From Ancalomicrobiaceae bacterium S20 (lineage in GTDB: Bacteria; Pseudomonadota; Alphaproteobacteria; Rhizobiales; Ancalomicrobiaceae), in assembly GCA_040269895.1 (NCBI GenBank), contig CP158568.1, positions 2,574,716-2,638,715 of the forward strand: 64,000 nucleotides of DNA, read 5' to 3'. Made by a program: the position numbers and the translations under genes. Positions within the stretch are counted from its first letter, which is position 1, and each line of letters opens with the position of its first letter. Below the pieces are notes generated by a model. That model was not told the DNA's origin, searched no databases, and worked only from the letters and a program-made list of their open reading frames with translations. Positions 52,119 to 62,576 of this stretch are shown piece by piece.

Positions 52119-53240
52119 TCACTCGATGACGATGCGCGGCGCCGGGCGGCCGACCGTGCCGCTGTCGAGCTGGCGCCAGACCTTGTCGGCGATCTCGCGA
52201 TAGAGCCGGGCATGGACGCCGTCCGGTTCGGTCACGACGATCGGCAGGCCGGCGTCGGCGCGCTCGCGGATCGGCATGGCGAGCGGCACCTCGCCGAGGA
52301 ACGGCACGCCGAGCTTCACCGCCTCGTCGCGGGCGCCGCCATGGGCGAAGATGTCATGGCGCGTGCCGCAGTTCGGGCAGACGAAATAGCTCATGTTCTC
52401 GATCACGCCGAGGATCGGCACACCGACCTTCTCGAACATGCCGACACCGCGACGGGCGTCGATGAGCGCGAGATCCTGCGGCGTCGAGACGATCACCGCG
52501 CCGGCGAGCGGCACCTGCTGGGCCATGGTCAGTTGCGCGTCGCCGGTGCCGGGCGGCATGTCGACGACGAGTACGTCGAGCGTGCCCCAATCGACCTCGC
52601 GCAGCATCTGGGTGATGGCGCTCATCACCATCGGCCCACGCCAGATCATCGGCGTCTCCTCGTCGACGAGGAAGCCGATCGACATGACCGCGACCCCGTA
52701 GCCGTCGAGCGGCTCGAGGATGCGGCCGGACTTCAGCTTCGGCTTGCCCTTCAGCGAGAACAGCTTCGGCATCGACGGGCCGTAGATGTCGGCGTCGAGC
52801 ACGCCGACCTTGAGGCCGAGCGCCTGCAGGCCGAGCGCCAGATTGGACGCCGTCGTCGACTTGCCGACGCCACCCTTGCCCGAGGCGACCGCGATGATGT
52901 GCTTCACGCCCGGCAGTCCGGGCTTGGCAGTCTGCTGCGGACCGGGCGCGGGGCGAGCCGCCGGCGCAGCAGCCGGAGCCGCAGCGCCGCCCTTGGCGTC
53001 GGCCGTCAGCGAGACGACCGCGCCCTCGACGCCGGGGATCGCCTTGACCGCGTCCTCGGCCGCCTTGCGCAGCGGCTCCAGAGCGCCGGCGCGGGCCGGA
53101 TCGACGGCGATCGAGAAATAGACCTTCGAACCGTGGACGACGATCTCGGACAGGACGCCGCTCGCGGCGAGCGGCGTGCGGCCATCCGGGCCGGGGATGC
53201 GCGCAAGCCGCTCCAGGACGTTTTCGCGAGTAACGGACAT
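52119..53240 (-). CDS. apbC: Mrp/ApbC iron-sulphur cluster carrier ATPase
   Basis: Carries and delivers Fe-S clusters to apo-proteins. The 373-residue chain has an N-terminal MIP18/DUF59-like region (about 1-85), a Pro/Ala-rich linker, then the deviant Walker A GKGGVGKST (121-129), VLDADIYGPSMP, MPPGTGDAQL and the CPNC cluster ligand pair (about 286-289). Layout and length are standard. Its own promoter region lies in the 125-bp gap upstream; bdhA before it is on the same strand. Confidence 0.95.
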   Translation of the reverse strand: MSVTRENVLERLARIPGPDGRTPLAASGVLSEIVVHGSKVYFSIAVDPARAGALEPLRKAAEDAVKAIPGVEGAVVSLTADAKGGAAAPAAAPAARPAPGPQQTAKPGLPGVKHIIAVASGKGGVGKSTTASNLALGLQALGLKVGVLDADIYGPSMPKLFSLKGKPKLKSGRILEPLDGYGVAVMSIGFLVDEETPMIWRGPMVMSAITQMLREVDWGTLDVLVVDMPPGTGDAQLTMAQQVPLAGAVIVSTPQDLALIDARRGVGMFEKVGVPILGVIENMSYFVCPNCGTRHDIFAHGGARDEAVKLGVPFLGEVPLAMPIRERADAGLPIVVTEPDGVHARLYREIADKVWRQLDSGTVGRPAPRIVIE

Positions 53241-53365
53241 GAGGCTCGGCTCCTGACGGTCGGGGCGCGCGTCGATCGCGCGGGCAAGCGGGGATAGGCT
53301 GGTTCCTTCTCCCCGCGCGATATACGCCCTCGGCCCGAACCGTCAATGTCCGCGGCGACGCGGGA

Positions 53366-54145
53366 CTACTGCGCCGTCCAGCCGCCGTCGATCGGGATAT
53401 CGGCGCCGGTGATCGAGCTTGCGAGGTCGCCGGTCAGGAACACGGCGAGTGCGGCGACTTCCTCGACCGTGACGAACTTCTTGGTCGGCTGGGCTTCGAG
53501 CATGACGTCCTGGATCACCTGCTCGCGCGTCAGCTTGCGCGCTTCCATCGTGGCCGGGATCTGCTTTTCGACCAGCGGCGTCCAGACGTAGCCCGGCGAG
53601 ATGCAGTTCACCGTGACGCCGAAGGTGGCGAGTTCGAGCGCGACGGTCTTGGTCAGGCCGGCGATGCCGTGCTTGGCGGAGACATAGGCCGACTTGAACG
53701 GCGAGGCGACAAGCGAATGCGCCGAGGCGGTCTGGATGATGCGACCCCAGCCGCGCGCCTTCATGCCCGGCACCACGGCGCGGATCGCATGGAAGGCCGC
53801 CGACAGGTTGATCGCGACGATGCGGTCCCACTGTTCGGGCGGGAAGTCTTCGACCGGAGCGACGAACTGGACGCCGGCGTTGTTGACCAGGATATCGACC
53901 GAGCCGAAGTCGCGCTCGGCGTCGCGGATCATCGCCTCGATCTCGGCCGGCTTCGACATGTCGGCACCCGAATAGAGACAGCGGACGCCGAAGTCCGTCT
54001 CGATCGCCTTGCGGATCGTCTCGATCTCGGCGGCATCGCCGAAGCCGTTGATCATCACATTGGAGCCGGCGGCCGCGAGGGCGCGGGCGACGGCGAGGCC
54101 GATGCCACTGGTCGATCCGGTGACGACGGCGTTGCGCTTGGTCAT
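53366..54145 (-). CDS. bdhA: 3-hydroxybutyrate dehydrogenase
   Basis: Oxidises D-3-hydroxybutyrate, the product of PHB breakdown, to acetoacetate. The 259-residue SDR has the NAD motif GSTSGIGLAVA, NNAGVQFV, catalytic TASAHSLVASPFKSAYVSAKHG (Ser, Tyr-x3-Lys; read in parts), and the bdhA-type VNCISPGYVWTPLVEKQI and QPTKKFVTVEEVA. These last two blocks distinguish BdhA from general SDRs. It belongs to the same PHB economy as phaC and the phasin. ATG 54145; moeA lies upstream. Confidence 0.93.
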   Translation of the reverse strand: MTKRNAVVTGSTSGIGLAVARALAAAGSNVMINGFGDAAEIETIRKAIETDFGVRCLYSGADMSKPAEIEAMIRDAERDFGSVDILVNNAGVQFVAPVEDFPPEQWDRIVAINLSAAFHAIRAVVPGMKARGWGRIIQTASAHSLVASPFKSAYVSAKHGIAGLTKTVALELATFGVTVNCISPGYVWTPLVEKQIPATMEARKLTREQVIQDVMLEAQPTKKFVTVEEVAALAVFLTGDLASSITGADIPIDGGWTAQ

Positions 54146-54297
54146 GTCGAGGTTCCTTCTCCGGTTCGGGCGCCCCACCGACGCGATTTCGCGGATGCGA
54201 AAGAGAATAGGTCCGACCAGCAGCCCGGCCAGCAACGCTTCAGCCGGCCATCCATGCGCATCGAGCATGGCTCGGCAGGGAACCGGGTGAAGCGATG

Positions 54298-55551
54298 TCA
54301 ACCGAGCAGGGCGGCGAAGGGCACGAAGGCGAGCCGGTCGCCGGGGGCGACGGCGGTCAGATCGGGGCCGAGTTCGACGAGCCCGTCCGTCTCCGTCAGA
54401 GACGAGACGATGCCGGCGCCGTCGACCGCGTAGCGGCGGGCGATCGGCAGTCCCTCCCCGTCGCCGGTCAGGCTCACACGCAGAAACTCCGTCCGGCCCG
54501 GCTTGCGGCTCATCGTAAAGTCGGCAACGACCGGCAGCGGGATGGGCGGCGCCCACGTCTCGCCGGCACGGGCGGCGAAGAGGCCGCGCGCGATCCGGGT
54601 CAGCGTGACGAAGACCGCGACCGGATTGCCCGGTAGACCGACGAAGGCGGCCGTGCCGATCGTGCCGAGCGCCAGCGGCTTGCCGGGCTTGATCGCGAAG
54701 CGCCAGAAGTCGATCCGGCCGACGCGCGCGACCGCAGCCTTCACATGGTCGGCATCGCCGGCCGAGACGCCGCCGGAGGTCACGATCAGATCGTGGTCGA
54801 CCGCGGCGGCGAGCGCGGCCGCAAGCACTTCGGGGTCGTCGGGCAGGATGCCGAGGTCGTCGACTTGGGCGCCGAGCCGGGCGGCCCAGGCGAGGATCAT
54901 GACGCGGTTGGCGTCGTAGAGCCGGGCCGCCGCGAGCGGCCGTCCGGGCTCGACCAGTTCGTCGCCGGTCGAGAACACCGCGACGCGCAGGCGCCGGCGC
55001 GCGACCACATGACCCGCGCCGGCCGCGGCGGCGAGCGCGAGATCCTGCGGCCGCAGGCGGCGGCCGGCCGGCAGCACGATCGCGCCCAGTTGCCGCTCCT
55101 CGCCGACGGGGCGGCAGTTCGCGCCGGGGCGCAGGTGCGAGGACAGGCGGATCCGATCGCCGTCGACGACGACATCCTCCTGCATGCAGACCGTATCGGC
55201 GCCCGCGGGCAGCGGCGCGCCCGTGAAGAGGCGCACCGCCTCGCCCGGCCCGACGGCGCGCCCGGGCGCCTCGCCGGCCTGCACCCGGTCGACGACGCGA
55301 AGGCCGTCGGCCGTCGCGAGCGCCAGATCGGCATGGCGCAGCGCATAGCCGTCGACGGCGGCATTGGTGAAGGGCGGGATCGCGACAGCGGCGACGACCG
55401 GCTCGGCGAGCACGCGACCGTCGGCGGCGAAGAGGGCGAGCGTCTCGGTCTCGGCGACCGGCGCGACGCGCGTCCGGAACCGGGCGAGCGCCTCGTCGAT
55501 CGAGAGCAACGCCCCGCCGTGGGCGAAGCAATCGTCGGAGAACTCGGACAT
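54298..55551 (-). CDS. moeA: Molybdopterin molybdenumtransferase MoeA
   Basis: Inserts molybdate into adenylated molybdopterin. The 417-residue chain shows [84 protein letters not shown] and [15 protein letters not shown], the conserved MoeA order with the active-site Asp residues. Start ATG 55551. Adjacent to bdhA with a 152-bp gap, so probably separately transcribed. Completes, with moaA, mobA, mobB and fdhD, most late steps; moaC/D/E were not seen. Confidence 0.95.
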   Translation of the reverse strand: MSEFSDDCFAHGGALLSIDEALARFRTRVAPVAETETLALFAADGRVLAEPVVAAVAIPPFTNAAVDGYALRHADLALATADGLRVVDRVQAGEAPGRAVGPGEAVRLFTGAPLPAGADTVCMQEDVVVDGDRIRLSSHLRPGANCRPVGEERQLGAIVLPAGRRLRPQDLALAAAAGAGHVVARRRLRVAVFSTGDELVEPGRPLAAARLYDANRVMILAWAARLGAQVDDLGILPDDPEVLAAALAAAVDHDLIVTSGGVSAGDADHVKAAVARVGRIDFWRFAIKPGKPLALGTIGTAAFVGLPGNPVAVFVTLTRIARGLFAARAGETWAPPIPLPVVADFTMSRKPGRTEFLRVSLTGDGEGLPIARRYAVDGAGIVSSLTETDGLVELGPDLTAVAPGDRLAFVPFAALLG

Positions 55552-55968
55552 GGTGGCCGTACCATAACGATGCCGCCGAGCCCGACAAGCCCGGCCGATC
55601 CCACGCTGCGGCCAAGGCCGATCTCAGCCCTTGCACCTCTGCCCGGTGCCGTGCCGCGGAGCCTTGGCCCCAAGGCTTCGCTCGTTGTGAAAGGGAACGC
55701 TCGGGAACTTCAGCGTCGGCGCTGCGTTCTATTCCTGCTTCCGGCGACCGGAAGACGACAGGGTCGGGTGATCGCCGACCGGTCGGGCCGACGGTCGAAC
55801 CGGTATCGCGGGATGCGCGTGGCGTGCCCCGTTTCAAAAGCCAAGGACAGGTCAGTCGCGGTTTGCACGTCGCTCGACGTGGGTTTTTGCACGCCGGACT
55901 TCCCCCGCCGGCGTCTGCGGAGATCGACCGCCGATCGGTCCGAGATCGAACACAAAAGGAGAGATGTC
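55552..55968. other. Intergenic region between moeA and csbD
   Basis: A 417-bp divergent spacer with no gene I can support. It holds an EcfG-type promoter motif (55704-55728) pointing to csbD, and a weaker one (GGGAT-N15-CGTT) about 100 bp further on. Confidence 0.5.
55704..55728 (+). promoter_or_regulatory. Putative EcfG stress promoter of csbD
   Basis: GGAAC (55704-55708), 16-bp spacer, CGTT (55725-55728): a full match to the EcfG consensus. A second GGAAC lies 10 bp upstream. The distance to the csbD start (about 240 bp) is long, so it might also serve an unseen small transcript. Confidence 0.45.
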
Positions 55969-56160
55969 ATGAGCAGCACGAGCGACAAGATCAAGGGCAC
56001 CGCCAATCAGGTCATCGGCGAGGCCAAGCAGGGCATCGGCAAGGCGGTCGGCAACGATCGCATGCGTGTCGAGGGCGCCGCCCAGGAGACCAAGGGCGAC
56101 GTCCAGAAGGCGGCCGGCAACGTCAAGGACGCCGTGAAGAAGGGCGTCGACAAGCTCTGA
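55969..56160 (+). CDS. CsbD family stress protein
   Basis: A 63-residue hydrophilic, helical protein of the CsbD family, common in the general stress response of alphaproteobacteria; no enzyme activity is known. The typical text is [19 protein letters not shown], then [17 protein letters not shown] and [16 protein letters not shown] 55969 follows AAAAGGAGAG. A hairpin terminator lies 22 bp after the stop, and an EcfG-type promoter motif is upstream. Confidence 0.92.
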   Translation: MSSTSDKIKGTANQVIGEAKQGIGKAVGNDRMRVEGAAQETKGDVQKAAGNVKDAVKKGVDKL

Positions 56161-56523
56161 CCGTCTGATCGGTGACATGCCCGGCGGGCCGCCTCGTGCG
56201 GCCCGCCGCCGCATTCGCCGCCCCCGCCGCTCGCTTTCGCGAGCGATACACGAACGGGAGCTTTTCCGGATTCTGACATTCCAGTTTCGATTCAAGGCCC
56301 GCACAAGCTGCGCGAACGGTCCTCCAGCTTGATTCCGAAGATCTGATCAGGCCTTTGATTTCGTTGGCACTTCAAACCCCTCTTCAAGTGGTCGAGCGAG
56401 GCCCTTCGCCCGGAGGATGAAGTAGCTCACCTGACCTTCGAATTGACATTTCAATTCACCTCAGACCATTGCCGGCGCGGGCCACGCTTTACGACCGCGC
56501 CGCCGCACCCGATATTTCCCGGC
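56161..56523. other. Intergenic region between csbD and the cysteine desulfurase gene
   Basis: A 363-bp spacer with the csbD terminator at its left. The middle is AT-richer with no gene. It contains a small palindrome, GAATTG-N6-CAATTC (56440-56457), which overlaps a TTGACA-like box and ends 66 bp before the next start; it could be an operator. Confidence 0.4.
56182..56208 (+). terminator. Terminator of csbD
   Basis: A perfect 11-bp stem (CGGCGGGCCGC and complement) with a 5-nt loop, 22 bp after csbD. G+C-rich, without a long U-tract. Confidence 0.7.
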
Positions 56524-57723
56524 ATGACCGACCGGCCGAACCGACGTCCCGTCTTCCTCGATCATCACTCGACGACGCCTGTCGACCCGCGCGTCTTCGA
56601 GGCGATGCGCCCATACTTTCTCCAGGCCTACGGCAATCCGCATTCGGCCGACCACGCCTATGGCTGGGAGGCGGAGCGCGCCGTCGAGCAGGCGCGACGG
56701 GCCGTCGCCGCCCTGACCGGCGCGCGGCCGGCGGAGATCGTGTTCACCTCCGGCGCGACGGAATCGAACAATCTCGCCCTGCGCGGCGCGGCGGCGGAGC
56801 TGCCGGAGGGCCGGCGCCATATCGTCACCAGCGCGATCGAGCATCCTTGCGTGGTCGCGGTCACCGAGCATCTGGAGGCGCAGGGTTTTGCGGTGACGCG
56901 CGTGCGGCCCGAACCGAACGGCGTCATCGATCCGGCGCGGGTCGAGGCGGCGCTGCGGCCCGAGACCGGGCTCGTCAGCCTCATCGCCGCCAATCACGAG
57001 ATCGGCACCGTGCAGCCGCTCGAGGCGATCGGCGCACTGACCCGGCCGCGCGGCATCGTGTTCCACACCGACGCGGCGCAGGCGGCCGGCAAGGTGCCGC
57101 TCGACGTCGAGGCCGCCGGGCTCGATCTGGTCTCGCTCTCCGCGCACAAGCTCTACGGCCCGAAGGGCATCGGCGCGCTCTATGTCCGGCGCCGGCCGGG
57201 CTTCTCCATCGCGCCGCTGATCCTCGGCGGCGGCCAGGAGAAGGGCCTGCGCTCGGGCACGCTGCCCACCCCGCTGGTGGTCGGCTTCGGCGCGGCGGCG
57301 GCGATCGCGCGGGCCGAGCGCGACACCGAGGCCGCGCGGCTTGGCGGCTTGCGCGACCGCCTCGTCGCGCGACTGACCGCGAGCGGCCTTGCCTTCGCGA
57401 TCAACGGCAGCCTCGACCGACGCCTGCCGCAGAATCTCGACATCCGGTTCGGTGAGATTGCCGCGATCGACCTGCTGCAGCTTCTGAAGGACGATATCGC
57501 GATCTCCGCAGGCTCGGCCTGCGCCTCGGCGACGCTCGCGCCATCGGCGACCCTGCTTGCGATCGGCCTCAACGAGGCCCAGGCCCTCGCCTCAGTGCGC
57601 ATCGGCCTAGGCCGATTCACCACCGAGGCGGAGATCGACCTTGCCGCCGCTGCGCTGATCGCGGCAGTACGGCGCTTCGACGTGCCGTCGCCGTTCAGCC
57701 ACAATTCAGCCACGCCCGCCTAA
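56524..57723 (+). CDS. Cysteine desulfurase (NifS/IscS family)
   Basis: Takes sulphur from cysteine with PLP, supplying Fe-S clusters or the FdhD/molybdenum pathway. The 399-residue chain has the start FLDHHSTTPVDPRVFEAM, HSADHAYGWEAE, FTSGATESNNLALRG, the PLP-binding Lys209 in SAHKLYGPKG, and the active-site Cys333 in GSACASATLAPS. The Cys loop is long, as in group I (IscS/NifS) enzymes. ATG 56524 (MTDRPNRRPVFLDHH) is preferred. No isc or suf gene is next to it, so it is a solo copy. Confidence 0.92.
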   Translation: MTDRPNRRPVFLDHHSTTPVDPRVFEAMRPYFLQAYGNPHSADHAYGWEAERAVEQARRAVAALTGARPAEIVFTSGATESNNLALRGAAAELPEGRRHIVTSAIEHPCVVAVTEHLEAQGFAVTRVRPEPNGVIDPARVEAALRPETGLVSLIAANHEIGTVQPLEAIGALTRPRGIVFHTDAAQAAGKVPLDVEAAGLDLVSLSAHKLYGPKGIGALYVRRRPGFSIAPLILGGGQEKGLRSGTLPTPLVVGFGAAAAIARAERDTEAARLGGLRDRLVARLTASGLAFAINGSLDRRLPQNLDIRFGEIAAIDLLQLLKDDIAISAGSACASATLAPSATLLAIGLNEAQALASVRIGLGRFTTEAEIDLAAAALIAAVRRFDVPSPFSHNSATPA

Positions 57724-57829
57724 TCGATTGCCGCAGTGCATGGACCGGGCGGGCCCGGCTGGTCCATAGTGCCGCGACGCGGGCGCGTTTCCCGCACGCC
57801 GCTCCAGCCCGAGGACAGATTCGGTTTCG

Positions 57830-60800
57830 ATGAAGGATCCGCGCTACCCATATGCGCTCGAAATCGGCTCGGAGATCGGTGGCTACCGGATCGAGGCGGT
57901 TCTCGGCGCGGGCGGATTCGGCATCACCTACCGGGCGACCAACGACGTCACGCAGAAGACGGTCGCGATCAAGGAATTCTACATCCGCGACATTTCGAGC
58001 CGCACGGGCGCGACCGTGCTGGTCGATACCGAGATCAGCGCCGGCACCTATGATTTCGCGCTGAAGAAGTTCCAGGAGGAAGCGCAGGTCGTGGTGACGC
58101 GCTTCCAGCACCCCTACGTGATCCGGGGCGAGAACTTCGTCAAACAGAACAACACCTCCTACCTGATCATGGAATATGTCGAGGGCCTGAACCTCGAGGA
58201 GTGGCTGACCGCGCGCGGCGAGCCGCCGTCGGAGGCGCAGCTCCGGCGCCTGTTCGAGAAGGTGTTCGAGGCCGTCGACTACGTCCACAGCCGCAACACG
58301 ATGCACCGGGATCTGACGCCCCGGAACATCATGATCCGCACCAACGGCGAACCGGTGCTGATCGACTTCGGCGCCGCCGGCCACGGCATCGATCGCGACC
58401 GGTCGTCGCGCATGGTCGCGCAGATGCGCTATGCGCCGCCTGAGCAGATCGACGAGGACGGCTCGGGCATCCACGGCCGCTACACGGACATCTTCTCGCT
58501 CGGCGGCGTGCTCTATCGAGCCGTGACCGGGCGGGCGCCGACCGCGCCGATGACACGCGTCGCCCGGCTCGGACGCCGCGATTCCGGCGGCATCGATCCA
58601 CATGTGCCGGCGCGCGAGGCCGTGCTCGATCCGTCGAAGTACAGCCCGCGCTTCCTCGACGGCATCGATGCCGCGCTGCAGATCGACGAACGCGACCGGC
58701 CGCAGAGCATCGCCGAGTTCCGGCGCGCGCTCGGCTGGGCCGAGGATGCGGAGGCGGACGACCACGCCGACGTCACCGTGATGATGCCGCCCCGCGCCGA
58801 CGACCACACGGTCCTGATGGCGCAGGACGACGGCACGCGCTTCGTCGGTCCCGGCGACGAGCCGACGAGCCTTGCCGGCGGCCCGGCCGATCCGAGCGGC
58901 GCGCCGGCGCCGATGGTCTCGCCGTTCGTTTCGGCGGCGGGCGGTGGCCGGACCGCGACGGGCCCCAGCCGGACGGATCCGAGCCGGACCGGAGCCCGAG
59001 AGCAGGTCTCGGGCGTCCAGGCGCCCTCTCCCGCCGGTTCTCCCGTCGCGCGCTCGACGGCCGCGCCGACCGCTGCTCCCGGCCTGCTCGCCGAGGCCCC
59101 TGCCCCGCGGCGCCTCCCGATCGGCAGGCTCGCGACCGCCGCGGCGGTGATCGCGCTCCTCGGCGGCGGCTTCGTCGCTGCGCCGCAGATCCGCGGCTTG
59201 CTCGGCGGGGCATCGTCGCAGGTGGTGTCACCCTTCGTGCTCGCGGCGAGCATCGACGGCAACAAGGTCACGCTTTCGGGCCATGTGCCGAGCGAGGCCG
59301 ACCGCGCCATGCTCGTCGATGTCGCCGGGCGCGGCATCCAGGGCCTCGCACTCGACGACCGGCTCGCCGTCGGGGCCGGCGCGCCGACGCGGTTCGCCGA
59401 GATGGCGAAGACCGTGCTGATCCGGCTCGGCGACCTTTCAAAGGGCCGGGTCGAGCTGTCGGACAATCGCGCCCGGATCGAGGGCACGCCGATCACGCCG
59501 GAGGCCGAAGCCGCGATGCGGCGCGCCTTCGACACGCCGAGCGCCGAGGGCCTGCAGGTCGAGCTCGCGCTGTCGCCGGCGGTCGCCTCGCCCTATCGCT
59601 TCACGGTCGAGCGCGGCCGTGACCGGCTGCGCCTGACCGGCTACGTGCCCGACCCGGCGACACGGACCCGACTGGTCGCGGCCGCCCGCAAGGCCGCGCC
59701 GGGGGCACCGTCGATGCCGATCTGCTGCCGGCGGCGGGCGCGCCGCCCGGCTTCGCCGATCAGGCCGCGGCGCTGCTGCCGGTCGTCTCGGAGCTCGCCG
59801 AGGGTGCGAGCGCGCAGCTCGACGGCCGCCGCTGGCGCATCAGCGGGCTCGCGCCCTCGCCGGAGGTGCAAGCGCGGCTGTCGACCGTGGTCGCCGATGG
59901 CCTGCCCGGCGGCGGGGTGGCCGAATTTACCGTCACGGCGCCGCCGGTATCACCGTTCGACTGGGCGGCCCAGATCGACGACACCGCGATCGTGATCACC
60001 GGGCATATTCCGAACGCCGCGGCCAAGCAGGGGCTGGCGGCGACCGCGGCCCATCTCTGGCCGGATCGGCGGATCGACGACCGCACCGTCGTTGCCGACG
60101 GCGCGGCGCCCGGCTTTGCCGCCGCGGCCGGGATCGCGCTCGGCGATCTCGCGGCCCTGGCGCGCGGTCGCGTCTCGCTGGTCGATCGCGCTTTCACCAT
60201 CGAGGGCACGGCGCGCACCCCGGAGGCCTATGCCGCGATCGGGCGGTCGCTTGCCGGACTGCCGGCCGGCTACAGCACCTCCGACGCCAAGCTCGAGCCG
60301 CCGGTGGCCTCGCCCTATCTCTCGGCGATCAAGGTCGAGGGCGGCGAGATGACGCTCGCCGGCTACATGCCGTCCGAGGCGGCCCGCGCCGAGATCCTCG
60401 CCAACACCGGCAAGACCTTCCCCGGCCGCGTCACCGACGGCACGACGGTCGCCGCCGGCGCGCCGGAAGGATTCCCAGCCGCCGTCGCCTGGGGCGTCGG
60501 CATCGCCGGGCGGCTGACACAGGCCGAGATCTCGCTGCGTGATGCGGCGATCAGCGTGACCGGCAAGGTGAAGGCGCTCGACGATATTCCGGCGCTGCGC
60601 GGCCTCGCCGCCGCGCCGCCCGCCGGATTCACGATCGCCAGCACGGCGATCGGCGGCCGCACCGATGTCGCGGCGACGGATTGCGACCGGCTGGCGCTGC
60701 CGCCGAGCCATCCGGATCGGCCGCAAGGCGTTGCCGGCGTCGCGCTCGATGCGATCGATGTCGCAGCCGCCCTGCCGGCCTGCGAGGCGGCCCTCGCGGC

Positions 60801-62279
60801 GGCGCCGGACGTCCGGCGTTTCGCGACGGCGCTGGCAACGGTGAAGTTGAAGCAGGGCGACGCCAAGGCGGCTGCAACGCTGCTGGCGAGCGCGAGCGCG
60901 GCCGACGATCCGACGGCGACAGCACGGCTCGCGGCCCTCAAGCGCGACGGGCTCGACGGGCCGGCGGATCCGAAGGCGGCGGCGATGCTCGCCGCCCGCG
61001 CGGCGGACGCCGGCGATCCGCTCGGCATGACCGTGCTCGCCGGACTGGTCGAACAGGGCCTCGGCGTGCCGGTCGATCGCGCGCGCGCCGCCGATCTCTA
61101 TGGCCGCGCCGCCGCCCGCGGCGACCTCGACGCCCTGACCGCGCTCGCCCGTCTGACCGAGATCGGCGCCGCCGGTCCGGCCGATCCGGCGAAGGCGCGC
61201 GACCTCTATGCGCGGGCGGCGCGCGGCGGTTCGCCCTTCGCCATGCATGCGCTCGGCCGCATGCTCGACAAGGGTCTCGGCGGCTCTGCCGATGCCACGG
61301 AAGCGCTCGACTGGTATCGGCGCGCCGCCGACACCGGCCGGCCGGAGAGCATGGTCGCGGCCGGGCTCATGCTCGCCGAGGGCCGCGGCCGGCCCGCGGA
61401 CGCACACGCGGCCGGCGCTCTGTTCGAGAAGGCGGCCGCGCTCGGCGAACCCGCCGCGATGTACGAGCTCGGCCTGCAGGCGCTCGACGGCCGCGGCCGG
61501 CCGAAGAGCGAGGCGATCGCGGTGCAGTGGTTCGAGCGCGCCGCCGCGCTCGGCCTGCCCGAGGCGATGGGCCGGCTCGGCTTCGTCGCGCTCGCAGGCA
61601 TCGGTCCAGGAACGGGCGCGAGCCCGGACTTCGCCCGCGCCCGCCTCTGGTTCGTGGCCGGAACCAAGGCGGGGACCCCTTGTCGCACTACGGGCTGGGC
61701 GTGATGGCCGAGGCCGGGCTCGGCCAGGACGCCGACCGGGTGGCGGCACTGCGCAACTATCAGGTCGCCGCAGCCGCCGGCCTGCCGGTCGCCATGGTGC
61801 GGCTCGGCCTGATGGCGGAGGTCGGCATCGGCCGCGCGCCGGATCTCGCCGCCGCCGCGGACTGGTATCGCAAGGCGGCCGAGGCCGGGGATGTCGACGC
61901 CGCGCTTCGACTCGGCCTGCTGCTCGCCCGCGATCGCGGCGACTCGGGCCGGGTCGCCGAGGCCCGGCGCTGGCTGGAGCAGGCCGCGAGCCGCGGATCG
62001 GCCGCCGCTGCCTGGAACGCCGCCGTGCTGATCGACCAGAGCCGTGCCGAAGCCGATGCGCCGCGCGCGGCCGATCTTCTGCTCGCGGCCTTCGCGGCCG
62101 ACGAGCCCAACACCGTCGATGCCCTGTCCGGCGACATGTCCGGCTTCACGGACGCGACCCGACGCGCGCTGATCGTGCGGCTGAAAGCACACGGCAGCCT
62201 CGCCGCCGATGCGGCCGAGCGCTGGGACGAGGCGGCGCGGCGCGCGGTGATCGCCGAAGTGCGGCGCAAGGACAGCTGA
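57830..62279 (+). CDS. Giant serine/threonine kinase with membrane anchor, BON-like and Sel1 repeats (two frameshifts)
   Basis: With two missing bases restored (five G at 59701-59705; four G at 61671-61674) this is one 1483-residue protein. Residues 1-310 are an active-looking Ser/Thr kinase: glycine loop LGAGGFGITYR, Lys48 in VAIKEFY, catalytic HRDLTPRN (His159, Asp161) and DFG in IDFGAAG. A Pro/Ala-rich linker and one membrane helix (about 431-452) follow. Outside come at least four BON-like repeats with the shared motif (VTLSGHVPSEADR, LRLTGYVPDPATR, IVITGHIPNAAAK, MTLAGYMPSEAAR) and then about ten Sel1 repeats (A-x-LG-x2-G-x-G pattern). Linking a cytoplasmic kinase to a periplasmic Sel1 domain suggests envelope sensing. 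Each fragment alone is an artefact. Confidence 0.85.
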
Positions 62280-62576
62280 TCTCACCATTGGAGACCTGCC
62301 GCAGCGGCCGTTCAGCCGTCGCGACGCCGTGTCGCAACGGCATACAGGAAAAATGGAGTAAATAGCTGGTTAACTGAAATAATAGAGTTCATTGAATGCG
62401 TATTCAATTTAGCCACCATGACGTAATAGCTGCAGAGAAAATCTGCGGTTTTAAATGCTCTGGTTGCAGTATGCGTCATAATTAACCATATTCTCGGGTT
62501 TACTGCTCCTAATATTTCTGTATTTTCCCGCCACAAGTTATATTCCAGCCCAAATTCCTCTGCGGAAATAAGATCG
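62280..62576. other. AT-rich regulatory stretch upstream of the LacI-type gene
   Basis: A 297-bp spacer, strikingly AT-rich from 62340 to 62570. It holds a palindrome at 62391-62408. A minus-strand open frame across it (62312-62668) has no ribosome site and runs into the regulator, so I do not accept it. Confidence 0.5.
62391..62408. promoter_or_regulatory. Palindrome with central CG, possible LacI-family operator
   Basis: ATTGAAT-GCGT-ATTCAAT: 7-bp arms around a centre with CG at the dyad, as in LacI/GalR operators. It lies about 170-190 bp before the LacI-type start, so self-regulation is plausible. Confidence 0.45.

Noticed and set aside
59700-59706. Programmed frameshifting in the large kinase gene
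   Set aside because: Similar one-base breaks at G/C runs occur in unrelated genes, without slippery heptamers or downstream structures; error is the simpler reading.
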